Source: Owenia fusiformis (lineage: Eukaryota; Annelida; Polychaeta; Sabellida; Oweniidae). From it: a stretch of DNA of 60,000 nucleotides. Made by a program: the position numbers and the translations under genes. The stretch covers positions 12,126,842-12,186,841 of the forward strand of contig CAIIXF020000011.1 in assembly GCA_903813345.2 (NCBI GenBank). Direction: 5' to 3'. This document shows, in pieces, positions 21,252 to 33,058 of this stretch. How positions within the stretch are numbered: the stretch's first letter is position 1; each line of letters begins with the position of its first letter. The notes under the pieces are model-generated. The model was not told where the DNA came from, did no database searches, and was given only the letters and a program-made list of their open reading frames with translations.

Positions 21252-22699
21252 GTAAGTCTGCAAAAGACCACTAAATGATTATTTGGTGTCTCATTATGAA
21301 CAGACAGTTGTGGAATAAAAAGTTACGGTAGTTTTGTTTGGGAAATGATGGTTCCATTAGCAAAAAAATAATTTTTATTGCACTTTGAAAATGCTATATT
21401 TCTGATGCTTGTTTAAATATACAGTATGAAAGAAAAATCGACATTATAAAATTTCATTAGAGGAAGGGTTGGGAGCAAACCATATTGGAAATACAAAATT
21501 AACTTAGTTTTTCCATGGCTGTTGATAATTTGACACCATCCTTTAACCACATACATATAATAATAGTTAAAAGTACCGAGGCACCCACCCTACCCCTGTT
21601 TACTATTTATCACAAATGTTGACTTATTTATTTTTTGTATATAATTACATCCTAGATTACAGCAGTTACTATTATCATGAACCAAATTACTATTACACGT
21701 GTCAGTCATGTTTTCCAAGCATGATCATTTCAAGTGGCATCAGGTTTGTTCATTAAAGTCAATATGTTCCTATTATTTCATCCCTTTCAAATAATACAAC
21801 ATTGGTCTTGAAATATGGTTTCGAAAATTTCATGGAAAAAGTTGATTTATCAAGGAGTATGGCAAATATGCATTGTAGTCAGCAATCAAAATTGTATATT
21901 TCACATCTAGTAAGAAAAACTTCAATTATATTAGTTTTCTATAGAAAATATATGATTTGTGATTTGTCCATAATCTGATGAAACATAGTCAAGGGGTATT
22001 ATTGGACTTACCTCCTAGCTTACAGTTCTTATATAACCTCATATTTAAGCACATGGATCTAGATTGGCATTACGTTACAAGAATTGTTTTATATTTACCT
22101 GGCCTTAGAATTCTTTCATGCATTATTATGTAACAATGTGATATTTACCTGGAATATATATTAATCAGGTGCAGGTAGGGGAATGTTTACCTGTGTAAAC
22201 ACATCAACACTCATAAGTTTTGTGATCATGGTCATTTCTATGTTCATGCTAATCTTTGCTGTGGATTGGATATTGATTTTACTTTAGTCTTTCAATTTTT
22301 CATCAAATTATATTTAATCTATAATAGTCAGGACATAGGCTTGCTCTTGAAAGCCCATGGTCAGTGCTATTTTTACACTGGTTCAAGCTTGTTGCTTTGT
22401 TATATAAAAAGATTAGAAATAATCCACAACTAAAACTTATTCCTACTTTGTAATATGTAGAAGGTCATATTTTATTTTAAAAGTCATTGACATGCAATTT
22501 GTATATAGGTATTTGAACACTTGAAAATGACTTGTGATCCCCATTTGCCCCCATCCCCCCTCCATCCAATACAGATTGGAAATCCATGTAGTTGAATGGA
22601 GTTGAAACTAGATTCAAGATTTGACTCAGTCTATAAAGCTGTAAAGTTCATGACATATTAATGCCTTATTTAAAATATATCCCCATTGTATATTTCTAG
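21252..22699 (+). other. Intron of the 73-residue gene
   Basis: GTAAGT to atttctag, 1,448 bp, AT-rich. No repeat ends or other exons were seen. Confidence 0.65.
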
Positions 22700-22868
22700 C
22701 AAAAGACGAGGTACTGGAGATTCCGACTCATCAATGTCTTCCACGGACAGCGAATGTACGATGAAACGCACCAAATCTGATACTAGCTCCGCGCGGGGTG
22801 GAGACAGCAACCCCTGGGGGCCAATGTTCAAGAATCGTGAACATTTCTTAGAAATGCATATCTGCTAA
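22700..22868 (+). CDS. Small protein, terminal coding exon
   Basis: The first C completes the CG left by the previous exon to give Arg. 55 further residues follow and a TAA at 22866-22868. Codon use is clearly richer in G and C than the flanks. The segment KRRGTGDSDSSMSSTDSE looks like a phosphorylation-prone linker after a basic signal. The end GPMFKNREHFLEMHIC is amphipathic. The GC contrast, clean splice sites and frame agreement support a real gene. Confidence 0.68.
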
Positions 22869-24165
22869 GAATACTGCCTACCCTACATATATAGAAATAT
22901 GGACTAATATGGGTTAGAGCACTTTATACATATATTTAAGATTATCTATATTTTATTATCGGTTTGTAACATATGAAAGCAGGATAACACAACCATTTTT
23001 GTAGATTTAGCTACAACTAAACATATTCTGACTTTATCTCATCTCCAGCATCATATGCTATAAACTGGTACATATTGGTTGGTATATCAAATATGAAATA
23101 TTTTTCTTTTGGATAAGGGAGCATACAAATATCAGTGAATACTTGGAGGGAAATATATTACATTGTGTTGTATAAGTTTGTTGATATTATTTTTTGTTAG
23201 TTAAACTGCATGGTGTTCTTTCCATAAGTGACTATCCTCACTACCATATACTGTTGTAAGAATACATTATAGTGTTCTCCCTAGGACCTTTTCTCATGTA
23301 GGTGCAAAATTATTGATTTCACAATTTAGACCATCTTGATTTTAAATCTCATATTTAAGTGGTTGTACATAGATTCTTAGGTAATGTGAGCCTATTATTA
23401 CAATCTCAATTGGGTGCAGCGCCCACTTGCTTTAATGCTGGGGAGATCACTGTATTATTACAAATTTGTGTCAAAGACCTCCCAAACATTAGAGCAAGCA
23501 CGCCATCTTGTTAAAAATGACATGATTGTGGAAAACCTGTTAAAAATCTGTTTGCACATTGCTTTATGGATGAAATAAAAGGATAATTTTGATGGAAAGG
23601 ACAGAGGTGATCACTGTACATGTACATTTATATGCATGAAATTTAGTTTAAAATTCAAACTGAAGATCATAATAACCACATCCATCAGTTTGGATGTAAT
23701 TTCACAATTTTTACTGGTGATTTGTTCACAAAGAATAGAAAATGTTAATATTTTATATTTGCAAGCTAATATTTCTTTAAGAAATCATATTTTACTTTCA
23801 TATTAGTTGATTTATAATGAAAAACAAAGATGCAAATACAGTTCGTAATCTTATTGAACATTCAGGGTATATGCTAAACCAAAGAGAGTCAACTTTTGCC
23901 CAAAATTATATAATTTATGAATTACTTTTAAAAACAGAATACAGATTCCATTATGATAGAGTGCCAAACTGAACCAACAACTTGGGCCAGAACTTCATTT
24001 ATTTTCAAATTGTATAGCGACATCTTCTATGAATCTTTGTTTTACATTATATTTTTTATTTCATTTTATGAGTTTATTTTCCTTTTCTGTGTTTTCAAGA
24101 TTGTAATCTTTACCAAAACAATAGTATGTAATGTTTAAGTACCTGATTGTGTCAACAATAAATGT
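22869..24165 (+). other. 3' untranslated region of the 73-residue gene
   Basis: Non-coding AT-rich sequence with a MITE at 23271-23451. A canonical AATAAA at 24157-24162 is a plausible end of the transcript. Confidence 0.5.
23271..23451. mobile_element. MITE, AGTGATCTCCC family, copy 2
   Basis: Inverse-orientation relative of 12425-12611, sharing gggtgcagcgcccacttgct and ctggggagatcact. Here it sits in a probable 3' untranslated region. Confidence 0.72.
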
Positions 24166-24276
24166 ATGTATAATCTTAGATATAAAGTTTTATGTTTGCA
24201 TGTTTTGTTTATCGCATGACCATTATTAGTAAATAAGATTTCATCACTCAATGACATTGTACTATCCCACTAAACA

Positions 24277-25947
24277 CACGGGGGATAAGCAAAACGAGGG
24301 CGAAGCCACGGACTGCGACTCGCGTAACTTTACACCGCAGCCCAGCGCCAAAATGGAGGGACATCCGGCAGTGCCTACTGCTTCTTCCGACAAAATAGAG
24401 AAATCCAGGAATTTTAAATGCTATCGTATTGTCTAATCGGTGACCAAAATATTACTCTGTATCTACTGTTGGTCTGTAGATAAGAAAATAAGCAGTTGTC
24501 CAGATCAAGCTAAAACAGTAGCAAAGTTCTGATTTTACCTGTAAAATATGTGCATATTATTTAATTTACTATACACTTGAAAGGAGTTTTAACACGTTTC
24601 TGATATCTAAAGGTTAGTTGAGGCTCCGAGTATAATTCGTGAAAATGATTTGATAATAGAATGTGTTCATGAGGAGAAAATTAGATTCAAACTGCGCATT
24701 CATAGTGGACGCAGTCCAGTAAACAAAGCTATTTCAACAACGCAACACAGCCTCCATTGATATTCTAAGCAACGCAGTCCAGCCGCGAACACGAAATAAA
24801 TAAGAAAGTGTAAACTATATTCCTACGCTATTATTGTTTCAGGAAAAGAAAGTCAGCATCCAGATTATCATTCAAAGTTACGTTGATTAACATATATCTA
24901 TTACCTGAATCAATGTCCCAAATTGCTATATTGTATCGTTTAAGACCTAGAAATATGGCAATTCAATAGCATATTTGGCAGAACAGTCGAGCGCAAGATG
25001 ACAACGTAATATGTTTATTACAAACCAATTTGTGGATAGGATTAAATATATAGATAATTGGATAGTGGTGAGACTTTTTATAAGAAGTAGAAATGCGAAA
25101 CAATTAACTTTTTGATGATGCAATAAAAGCTGTTGGGGAAGGGTACATTAACTATATCTAGTATTTAAGATATCAGGAAAATATCAAATAATTGGAGAGT
25201 TGGTGAGTTAATGTAATTTTGGATGATCTTTCCAACAGTCCATCAATATTGCTAGCTACCACAAATTCATGATTTCAGCTGTATTTGACAGCTTGTATAT
25301 ATTTGCAGAATTGATTGAGACACGATGTAAGTCTATTAAAATAGCCCTTTATATTCAATTTTGTCCAAAGTTGCTCTATTTCGGCCACACCTGTACACAC
25401 ATTGTGCTATCTACCTTTGGCTGTGATTGCGTTCAGCTTCAGATATAAAGCAACACTGAGTCGTGGACTGCGTTGGACAGATGGATGGACTGCGACTATC
25501 AAAAATTCCAATTGTCTATGTAATTGTACGTTTTCCGCTTACCAAATATCACACGAAGATGTAATTGTAACAACAGAACATGAATAATTATATTAATTCG
25601 ATGTCATTTCTGATTCCTTTGTTTAAATCGGTATATTAGGGACAAATATTGACAAAATTACATTTTTTGTGGCAGATTTCGAATTCATTTGTGATCATGC
25701 TAAACTATTGGACAGCCGAGCACCAAGAATGCCATTGCAGGTGGAGTATGAATATGTTGATCACCGACTGGAACATACTAGCTATTCTGTAGAATATCCA
25801 AACCAATAATCTACCCCAAATCCTAACATGCCTTCCAAATTAAGTTTGGACTTACCGCCATTGTTCAGCTATAATGCGTTGTAATCTCGTTTTGAATTAC
25901 GCGAGTCGCAGTCCGTGGCTTCGCCCTCGTTTTGCTTATCCCCCGTG
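24277..25947. mobile_element. 1.67-kb DNA transposon, CAC ends, 5-bp TSD
   Basis: The ends form a perfect inverted repeat of about 52 bp beginning CACGGGGGATAAGCAAAACG. They are flanked by AAACA on both sides (24272-24276 and 25948-25952). No transposase frame is present, so it is non-autonomous. The core GGACTGCG or its complement CGCAGTCC recurs in the termini and internally near 24710, 24775, 25465 and 25487. CAC ends with a 5-bp duplication are the pattern of the Transib/ProtoRAG group, but other families cannot be excluded. The identical arms suggest recent movement. Confidence 0.88.
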
Positions 25948-25952
25948 AAACA

Positions 25953-27284
25953 GTAAGTGTAGAAAAGCTGTCTCGCTGGTCTATAATTCCAATGATATCT
26001 CATGTGTCAAAAAAGGTATTTTCAAAATGGTCACTATTTTTTTTAAATTATTTTGACACTTTTGATTTCTCAAAATTGGCTTCCAAATTCAATGGGGTGA
26101 CCATTTTACATGAAAAAACTTACATTTTGACTATTAACATGAATAGTTTCATTATACTCATCAAGTGTTCATTGATAGTTTCAGGACTCACAGAGCTCAA
26201 GTTTTATCATTGATCTGGAAATAAGCATTTCAGATTCATGTTTTCTGCTTTCAGTAAGTCTTGGTATAGCACTGACATCCAAATAGGAACACATACACAA
26301 GGGCACATTACAAATTCTCTAGGGATTTACAAAATAGATCTAAAAACTGGTGGATTTCTTCAATCCGCCAGTTCATCAAATTAAAGCCAAATTAACTGAA
26401 CCTATACAGTCAATATGGTACAACGAAAATGGGACTTCTGCGCATGTTAAAATTTTTCGTCAAAACTCAACTTTTGTTCAAGTTGATACGATTGTCTTTC
26501 GAACTAGAGACTTACCTCATTCGAAAGATCATAAAAGACTTTATCTATACTGAAAATCTTAGATCCAAACATAGTAGAATACGCCGTCAGTCCGCATTTG
26601 ATTTTTTGAAGTGAGTTTCGTAGATCGTCAGATTTTTCCGACTGATATCGGGTTATCTCAAACTGGTTCGTTTATAAATACGAATTTGTTTACCGTTGTA
26701 AGGCGCATGCGCAAAATTGATTTATAAACCTTATTGGTTGATGGTTTTTCTCCTGCGCATGCGTGAAGTCTGATGAACACTTATGACGAAGACCGGAGCA
26801 AACATTACTAGCTCTTGAACGAAATTCCAAGATTCAGGTCATTTCGCCGTGTTTGCTAAGCGTGTATACGTGAATGACAAGCTGTTTTGAGTAGATCGGG
26901 TACCTGTTTTAGACACAACATTGATTTAGCTTGACATTGATGTGCACATTGGCACTTTTGAGCATGTTAATACAAGTTTTTACACTCTTAGCACGAGACG
27001 GGTTTTCGAAAAATCTGTTATCTGATTCACTCGATTATCGTATGGATATGTATTTCTGCTGACATTTCAACACCACATCACATAGAATTACGATGCAGAA
27101 TGATAATAAAACACAAAACAACTACTAAATTCCACTTGTTATTTCACAGGAGGTAAAAATGCAAACTGCCTAAATTCTTTGTAAGGGTCGTCAGACATCG
27201 GATTGGCCGCCATATTTGAAATGAAAATATCACTAAATAGAGGTCTGCGCATGCCTCAACATTTCGACTGTATAGTACTTCTGT
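25953..27284. other. Intergenic with two NRF1-like palindromes
   Basis: No supported exon. GCGCATGCGC at about 26703 and TGCGCATGCG at about 26755 match the NRF1-type promoter motif in an otherwise CpG-poor region. A third partial match lies near 27246, and a gccgccat YY1-like core near 27208. No clear gene starts nearby on either strand. Confidence 0.45.
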
Positions 27285-27917
27285 AATGCCTTGGTCACAT
27301 ACTGTAGATTGGGTTAATTTGGCGCCCGCTTTAATTTGGTGAATTTGGCAAAATTGAAAAATTCGCCAATATAAATCTTCGCCAAAATTTACAATGAATC
27401 CCCGGAAATTATCTAGGGTATTTCGTCGAGTGTATTTAGGTCACTTCCGGTTAAGTTTTTTCCAAAAATATGAAAAAAATGTCTCTCATAAATTGGCTCA
27501 GAACTGGTCAGTCACTTATTAATACTCAGGGAAAAACTAGAAAGGAAAAGTGCAGTATAGTAGCAGCATCAATCGAGGTGCAAAATGTAAAGGATGATCT
27601 CACAAAAATGTACAAACGTGGTGAATATTGCCAGTGGTCCTCAAAAGAAAAAATGAACATAAAATTCGCAAACAACGCGTAAGTTAATTAAATTTTTTTT
27701 TGCATATCCGCCAAATTAAATAGCCGCCAATAAGCCAAAAATGGCAAAATCGCCAAATTAAGTAGCGCCAAATTAACCCAATCTAAAGTATGCTCCGATC
27801 CATCAGCCGGCGCCTGGCCGATTGAGTGTTTTGTTCAATATTGTATTCAATTTTGAACAAAATACTCAATCGGCCGGGCACCGTAGTGAAAATCGGAGCA
27901 AATGTGACCAAGGCATT
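27285..27917. mobile_element. Palindromic MITE (AATGCCTTGGTCACAT), interrupted
   Basis: Ends AATGCCTTGGTCACAT and ATGTGACCAAGGCATT are inverted. The inner part folds on itself (aatcggccgggc / gcctggccgattg). It is split by a second element at 27307-27783. A shorter uninterrupted relative lies at 46671-46813. Confidence 0.85.
27307..27783 (+). mobile_element. TA-flanked element inside the MITE, with exon-like ORF
   Basis: Inverted ends GATTGGGTTAATTTGGCG and CGCCAAATTAACCCAATC lie between TA dinucleotides, as for Tc1/mariner-type insertion. Inside, an open frame from 27470 codes about 70 basic residues and ends at a canonical donor (AACGC/GTAAGT at 27678/27679). This could be a remnant first exon of the parental transposase. 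The encoded sequence was not recognised. Confidence 0.8.
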
Positions 27918-28021
27918 AGTAAAGTATAGACTTCACATAACCAGCACAATATGAGTACAGAACCGTATATTATGTTGTATTGCAGGATTCATATATACCT
28001 GTTAATAAAGCCTAGATAATA

Positions 28022-28257
28022 GACCTTTCCAAGAAGCCCTGCCACCTTTTGGTAAATCCAAGAAGCTATGATATATTGGCTAAATTGATAATGTCATTAG
28101 TTGTTATGTAAGTTCCAATTTGCCTAATCAAAAATGGGATAAACTAAGACCTACTGCATTAACTTACTGCTAATTAAGTACAGCCTTTGACTAATCTGGC
28201 CAATATTTCATAGCTTCTTCGGTGTACCAAAAGGTGGCAGGGTTTATCGGAAAGGTC
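28022..28257. mobile_element. 236-bp MITE with about 59-bp inverted repeats
   Basis: The left end GACCTTTCCAAGAAGCCCTG and the complement of the right end match over about 59 bp with several differences, sharing gccaccttttggta. No coding sequence. The flanking duplication was not clear. Confidence 0.8.
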
Positions 28258-28430
28258 AGTTCAGTTCACAGCGAAGGTTGCAAACATTTTCATAAAAAAA
28301 GGTAATCTTTGATAACTCATACACCATTTGACGGATTTACTTCAAATGCCTTGGGACATAGGTGCTATTTATCAAAACATGTTTTGTACGGTGGGATTTG
28401 CTACTCCATGGAGTTGCTGTTTTTTTTCTA
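28258..28430. other. 3' flank of the otopetrin-like gene
   Basis: Short AT-rich segment with no gene of its own. It probably holds the 3' end of the minus-strand transcript. Confidence 0.4.
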
Positions 28431-28830
28431 GTTTGTAATTAGGTTAAAAACTTGTTGCAGAGACAAGTTCATATCCCCTAAATATTTTGATTCATAATCA
28501 GTCCTGTTTACTGTGATTCGCTCATGGTCCTGCACATTGTCACCATTCAATGGTTGATAGCCACCATAGTGCTGGTGCCTCATATGTCTTATATGTTCAA
28601 TCCTGGTCATTGTTATTTCCCAATTGCTCATGGTCCTGCACATTGTCACCATTCAATGGTTGATAGCCACCATAGTGTTGGTACCTCATATGTCTTATAT
28701 GTTCAATCCTGGTCATTGTTATTTCCCAATTGCTCGTGGTCCTGCACATTGTCACCATTCAATGGTTGATAGCCACCATAGTGTTGGTGCCTGGTATGTC
28801 TTATATGTTCAGATAGCATCAACACACTGT
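28431..28830 (-). repeat. 106-bp tandem repeat at the 3' end of the otopetrin-like gene
   Basis: The phrase ggtcctgcacattgtcacc occurs at 28526, 28632 and 28738, exactly 106 bp apart, within nearly identical units. 106 is not divisible by three, so each copy shifts the frame of the preceding coding sequence. Confidence 0.95.
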
Positions 28831-30397
28831 GGAACCGGAAGTAGATCGCCATGGTGTAAATTAAGTGAACTATAACAAGCCAGTTTTCATCTCCAAAGTA
28901 GTGTTCTTGAACAGGTGAGGCCTCGGGAAACTTTACCTCAACAACACTGTCTGCTAACCAGTGACCAAAGTTCAGGATCAGTATGAACCCCAGACACTCG
29001 GATAACCAATTATCAACAGGACCAGTATAGAAACTGGTCAACAGAATGATCAGGTAGACTTGAAGAATCACTTGAATAAGTGTCGAAGTCTGCCTCACCA
29101 AGCTTAAGACACTGATAATCTGAATGCTTTCTTGGAAAGTGTTAAAGTCGTAGATCAATGTGGGAAGGACAGAAATATAGGTGAAGGCAACATCGAAGCC
29201 AAGACCAAGTGATGAGATTAACATGATGACACATTCAGTGTCTATATTGCCATATCGCTTCATTTGCCCAGATTTTGTCAGTTTGTGCAGTATGTATGCA
29301 CATACTGCTGCAAGCACTGGGTCATAAAGTGTTTTGATTACAGAAATGATAAGGATGGCTTTGTTGTAGAATGATTGAACATATAAAAGACACTCAAATG
29401 TGAACATCAGCGTCATAAACAGGATTCCAACAATCCATAAAAGGCCATAGCAATTCACATGATGACCTTCTTGAGGGTTAGCATCATTTCCACCAATCAC
29501 ATCATTGTTTTCATTCACTTCATTGTCTTCACCATTATTTCTACCAATCAGATCATGCTGTCTATTCACATCATCATTTGGACCACCATCACCAATATCA
29601 TCTGGGAAGTCAACCATTTCAGCATACATGTTCATACGACTGTGCTTTAAATGAGACCAAGTATGTAGAAGTAAACTAGTTGCTAGGATACAGAACTCCA
29701 TTTGAACAGGGTAGAGATAAATCTCTACATTGTCTGCTGTTCTCTGCATCGCATTTTCTTCATGTAGACATTCATTTGCATGTTTCTGTATAGCAGGGTC
29801 AAGCATTGATATGTTGTATCCATAGTCCTTACCCGGGAATATATTTTTTGATTCAAACAAAAATGAATATATCCACAGGAACAAGTTTGTTCCTGATGCG
29901 AATATAAACACAGAAGTTTTTCTAATGTTTGGATTGTTCTGAATGTTGCCATAGTTACACCACATCAAAAACAGCAGTTGTGATGGCATGTAAAATAGTG
30001 ATTTAAAGATCAGCAATACAAGATCAATTATTTTTTCTTCATTTAGTTCCTTAAAATGTCGATAAACATCAAGACATTCAGTTGTGGCAATGATTCGAAA
30101 TAAATCATAGATGAATGTGCCAACAAGGAATACAGTTAGGCAGATGAATGCTATTCCGTGTGTATCAGAGAGCCTCCAGGGAACATATCTCCATTGTAGC
30201 TTATTTACTCTCATAAATGCAAACAAAAATATAATTGTTGATACCTGTAGTGTCAACAACAATACTAACATGATAGTCTCAGTTACCCCATGTGATTTAT
30301 TAATGGTGATCCAGCGAGATAGTCCAATAGTTCCAAGAATGGCCAGAAACACTGCCATTAGTATGTAACTCAAAGCAGTCCGTTTAGATTGGGCCAT
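28703..30397 (-). CDS. Otopetrin-like proton channel
   Basis: One exon encodes 564 residues with about twelve membrane segments in two groups of six, separated by a long Asn/Asp-rich loop (about residues 265-315). Otopetrins are plasma-membrane proton channels with this 12-helix layout. The C-terminal part (LILNFGHWLADS, a YFGDENW loop, then YFRFHS in the last helix) resembles the otopetrin end region. The first group starts after a very short cytoplasmic N-terminus (MAQSKRT). A ttctag acceptor five bases before ATG shows a 5' untranslated intron. The last part is altered by a 106-bp tandem repeat: after GYQPLNGDNVQDHE the frame shifts and stops as NNNDQD. Family assignment rests on topology and end motifs; a related multi-pass family is possible. 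Confidence 0.8.
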   Translation of the reverse strand: MAQSKRTALSYILMAVFLAILGTIGLSRWITINKSHGVTETIMLVLLLTLQVSTIIFLFAFMRVNKLQWRYVPWRLSDTHGIAFICLTVFLVGTFIYDLFRIIATTECLDVYRHFKELNEEKIIDLVLLIFKSLFYMPSQLLFLMWCNYGNIQNNPNIRKTSVFIFASGTNLFLWIYSFLFESKNIFPGKDYGYNISMLDPAIQKHANECLHEENAMQRTADNVEIYLYPVQMEFCILATSLLLHTWSHLKHSRMNMYAEMVDFPDDIGDGGPNDDVNRQHDLIGRNNGEDNEVNENNDVIGGNDANPQEGHHVNCYGLLWIVGILFMTLMFTFECLLYVQSFYNKAILIISVIKTLYDPVLAAVCAYILHKLTKSGQMKRYGNIDTECVIMLISSLGLGFDVAFTYISVLPTLIYDFNTFQESIQIISVLSLVRQTSTLIQVILQVYLIILLTSFYTGPVDNWLSECLGFILILNFGHWLADSVVEVKFPEASPVQEHYFGDENWLVIVHLIYTMAIYFRFHSVLMLSEHIRHTRHQHYGGYQPLNGDNVQDHEQLGNNNDQD

Positions 30398-30402
30398 GCC
30401 TG

Positions 30403-31361
30403 CTAGAATTGTAAAAAATGACCTACACTATTTTGCTTCTCTTAAAATGTCTTCACTCTATTAAATGTTAAAGTATTCCAACTTTGATTATTTAAAAATG
30501 TCTGTATCTTTTCACTGTTACACTTTACTGCAAGACTCTTAATATTGGTGCCTATATGCATTGTAAGTGGTTGAATAAAATCAACCAGAAATATATCAAA
30601 TTACATGTCAGAGAAACACATATACCATGTTGACTCACCAGCTATCTTCCATATTCTTCGAAATTCAAAACAAAAGTAAAATACACACATTGATTTTAAA
30701 TGTGAGACTAACCAAGCAGCAAAGGTTAGCAATCTAGTGAATCAATAGGCGGGACACCCCTCCCCTAATGGCTTTGACTATCAGAGTTTTAATGTATCAT
30801 TAGGTTTTCTGGGGTCGTGACAAATCTTAGATATATAAAAAATCCCCTGAGGTGCATTAATGCACCTAATGAATCAATGGACCATATCCCAACTCTACAT
30901 CTGGAGCCTAAGTACCTGGTTTAGAATATGTATAACCAGGGAATATGTATTTCAATTCTAGAACTCCCAAATTCCGAGACAATCCCGGGGACAAGGTACT
31001 TTCCTACCCCCTGGGGACAATAGTACATGTAAAATTCCCGACCCTCCCTGCATGGGGGTCTCAAACAATCCTTTGAACAGTGGATGAGTGTACTGTCGGA
31101 CTACATTGAGTACATTCATTTATGCATAGAGCTAAGAGCAATAAGTATATGTCATGCTGACCATAGGAACATACATGTACATGTATTTTTGTTTTATTTG
31201 CTTCTGTTATTTCTGTGTGCATTTTTTGTTTTTGAATAGTTTTCTTTATCTGAATACAAAGTCTATGTTCATGAATGACCCATTATTCATTGATGGAGCT
31301 AATTGAACTAAATAATATCAAAATTGTAAGTTTTTAATTCACAAATGAACAGTTGGCTTCC
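30403..31361. other. 5' flank of the otopetrin-like gene
   Basis: Should contain its untranslated first exon, which I could not place. From 30740 to 31080 there are C-rich stretches (gacacccctcccctaatgg) and repeat-like sequence; no coding sequence was seen. Confidence 0.4.
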
Positions 31362-32210
31362 GACATCATAGACAGGTTCCAATTCAAATAATTCAAGTTT
31401 TTGAGGCATTTTTTAGAAAAAGCAACAGACTTATTTTTACTAGATCAGTTTTTCATGCTGATAAAGATATTAAAAGATGACAGCTCAACGGGGTGGTCAC
31501 GACACTAAATTTTGGCATTTTTACCCCCCTAGGAAAATATTCTAGGGGGTACTATGAAACTAGTTCATAACTCAAAGGATATATGAGCTATTGTTCTGAG
31601 TTGTACACCATACATTGCTAGTACAAATATGAATACTATCCTAAAGTTATAGGTTGATACCCTTATTGGTCTCAGAAAAATACAAAAAACAGGAAAAAGA
31701 TACATAATTTTTGTCTTGCCAATTTTATATTTGTAGCTTCAAGCAAAATATGACAGCTTTAACAGCTCAAAGTAGTATTCTAAAAACATTTCCAAGCTAT
31801 GTGTGGTATTGTAATACATCTATTTTAGTTATGAAGTACTATTTTGTAATTTTAATATGACTTTATAGTGCCCTACCCCTGGAAAATTGAAGAAAGTGGA
31901 TGTGGTGAATTTTATCATTTTGCAGCATTAAGTTAGAAACGTGTATTGATAGACACCAAATCAATAAATTCATACCATCATCAAATGTTAGTTGACATTC
32001 TAATTCATTTATTACTAGAATATAGGACTTAAGATATTTTATATGTAAGTTTTCAATTTAGTACATGTATCATAATGAAATCTAGTGTAATCACATACTA
32101 GAGAGGTTGGCATACAGTCTGGACATTGACATAAAGTCTAAACATTATAATCATCAATTGATCTCATTTGAGCAACTAGACTATGGTGGTCATCATGCAC
32201 AAGTAATGTA

Positions 32211-33058
32211 CAGTAGAACCTGCTAAGTGGAACAGCTCTGTAAGTGGAACACCTCCCAAGTGGAACGCCTTTTCAAAGTCCCTTTTTAAAAACCCATTGA
32301 CTTAATGTTAATTGAACCTCTGTAAGTGGAACACCTCCAAACATGAACAGTGAACACCCCATATTGAAAAATTAACCTGCTAAGTGGAACAGTCAATTTC
32401 CATAGATTTCAATATTGATATACGTAAACAGAATTAATCTCCTTCAATGATATCTGGGTATGAAAACAGGTAATACTGTGATAATTGGCAAATTAGGACT
32501 TTAATGGATTTTAATGGATTAACCTCCGGTAGAGGTCAACATGTGATGCAACCAATAATTAATTTGATAAACAGCAAATAAGGATTTCATAAGATTATCA
32601 TTCAGAAAATTGGATTAACCTCCTGTAGAACTGGACACGTGATGCTACCACTAATTAATATCCCTTGCTGTTTGTTTCAAACTTAATAAGTAAGATTAAA
32701 AATGTCATTTAAAAACAATTGAATTATTAGCAGTAGGAACAAGTCTTTAAAACTTAATTGCCTAATCTTTGTACCCGAGACTGGCACAATTAGGAGGATT
32801 GAGAATGTCAGAAAACATTTTTGGCAGAATGAGGAGGATTAAGAATGGCAGATACCTTTTTGAGTGAAATAAATGGATTATTAATGGTATATACCTGCCC
32901 TGTAATGAAGGGAGAATCATATTTCCAATGATACATATAAATCCTATATTTGATCTTGTATGTTCTCTGCGAACCCAAAACCTCCATAAGTGGAACACCT
33001 TCTAAGTGGAACGCTTTATGGCAGAACATAGAGTGTTCCACTTACACAGGTTCTACTG
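32211..33058. mobile_element. 848-bp mariner/pogo-like element, TA target
   Basis: CAGTAGAACCTG...CAGGTTCTACTG ends lie between TA dinucleotides. The subterminal regions repeat aagtggaacacct several times on both sides. No transposase frame is present. A 175-bp relative lies at 44787-44961. Confidence 0.85.

Noticed and set aside
28524-28875. Plus-strand open frames over the 106-bp repeat
   Set aside because: They are the reverse-strand reading of the otopetrin-like coding repeat.
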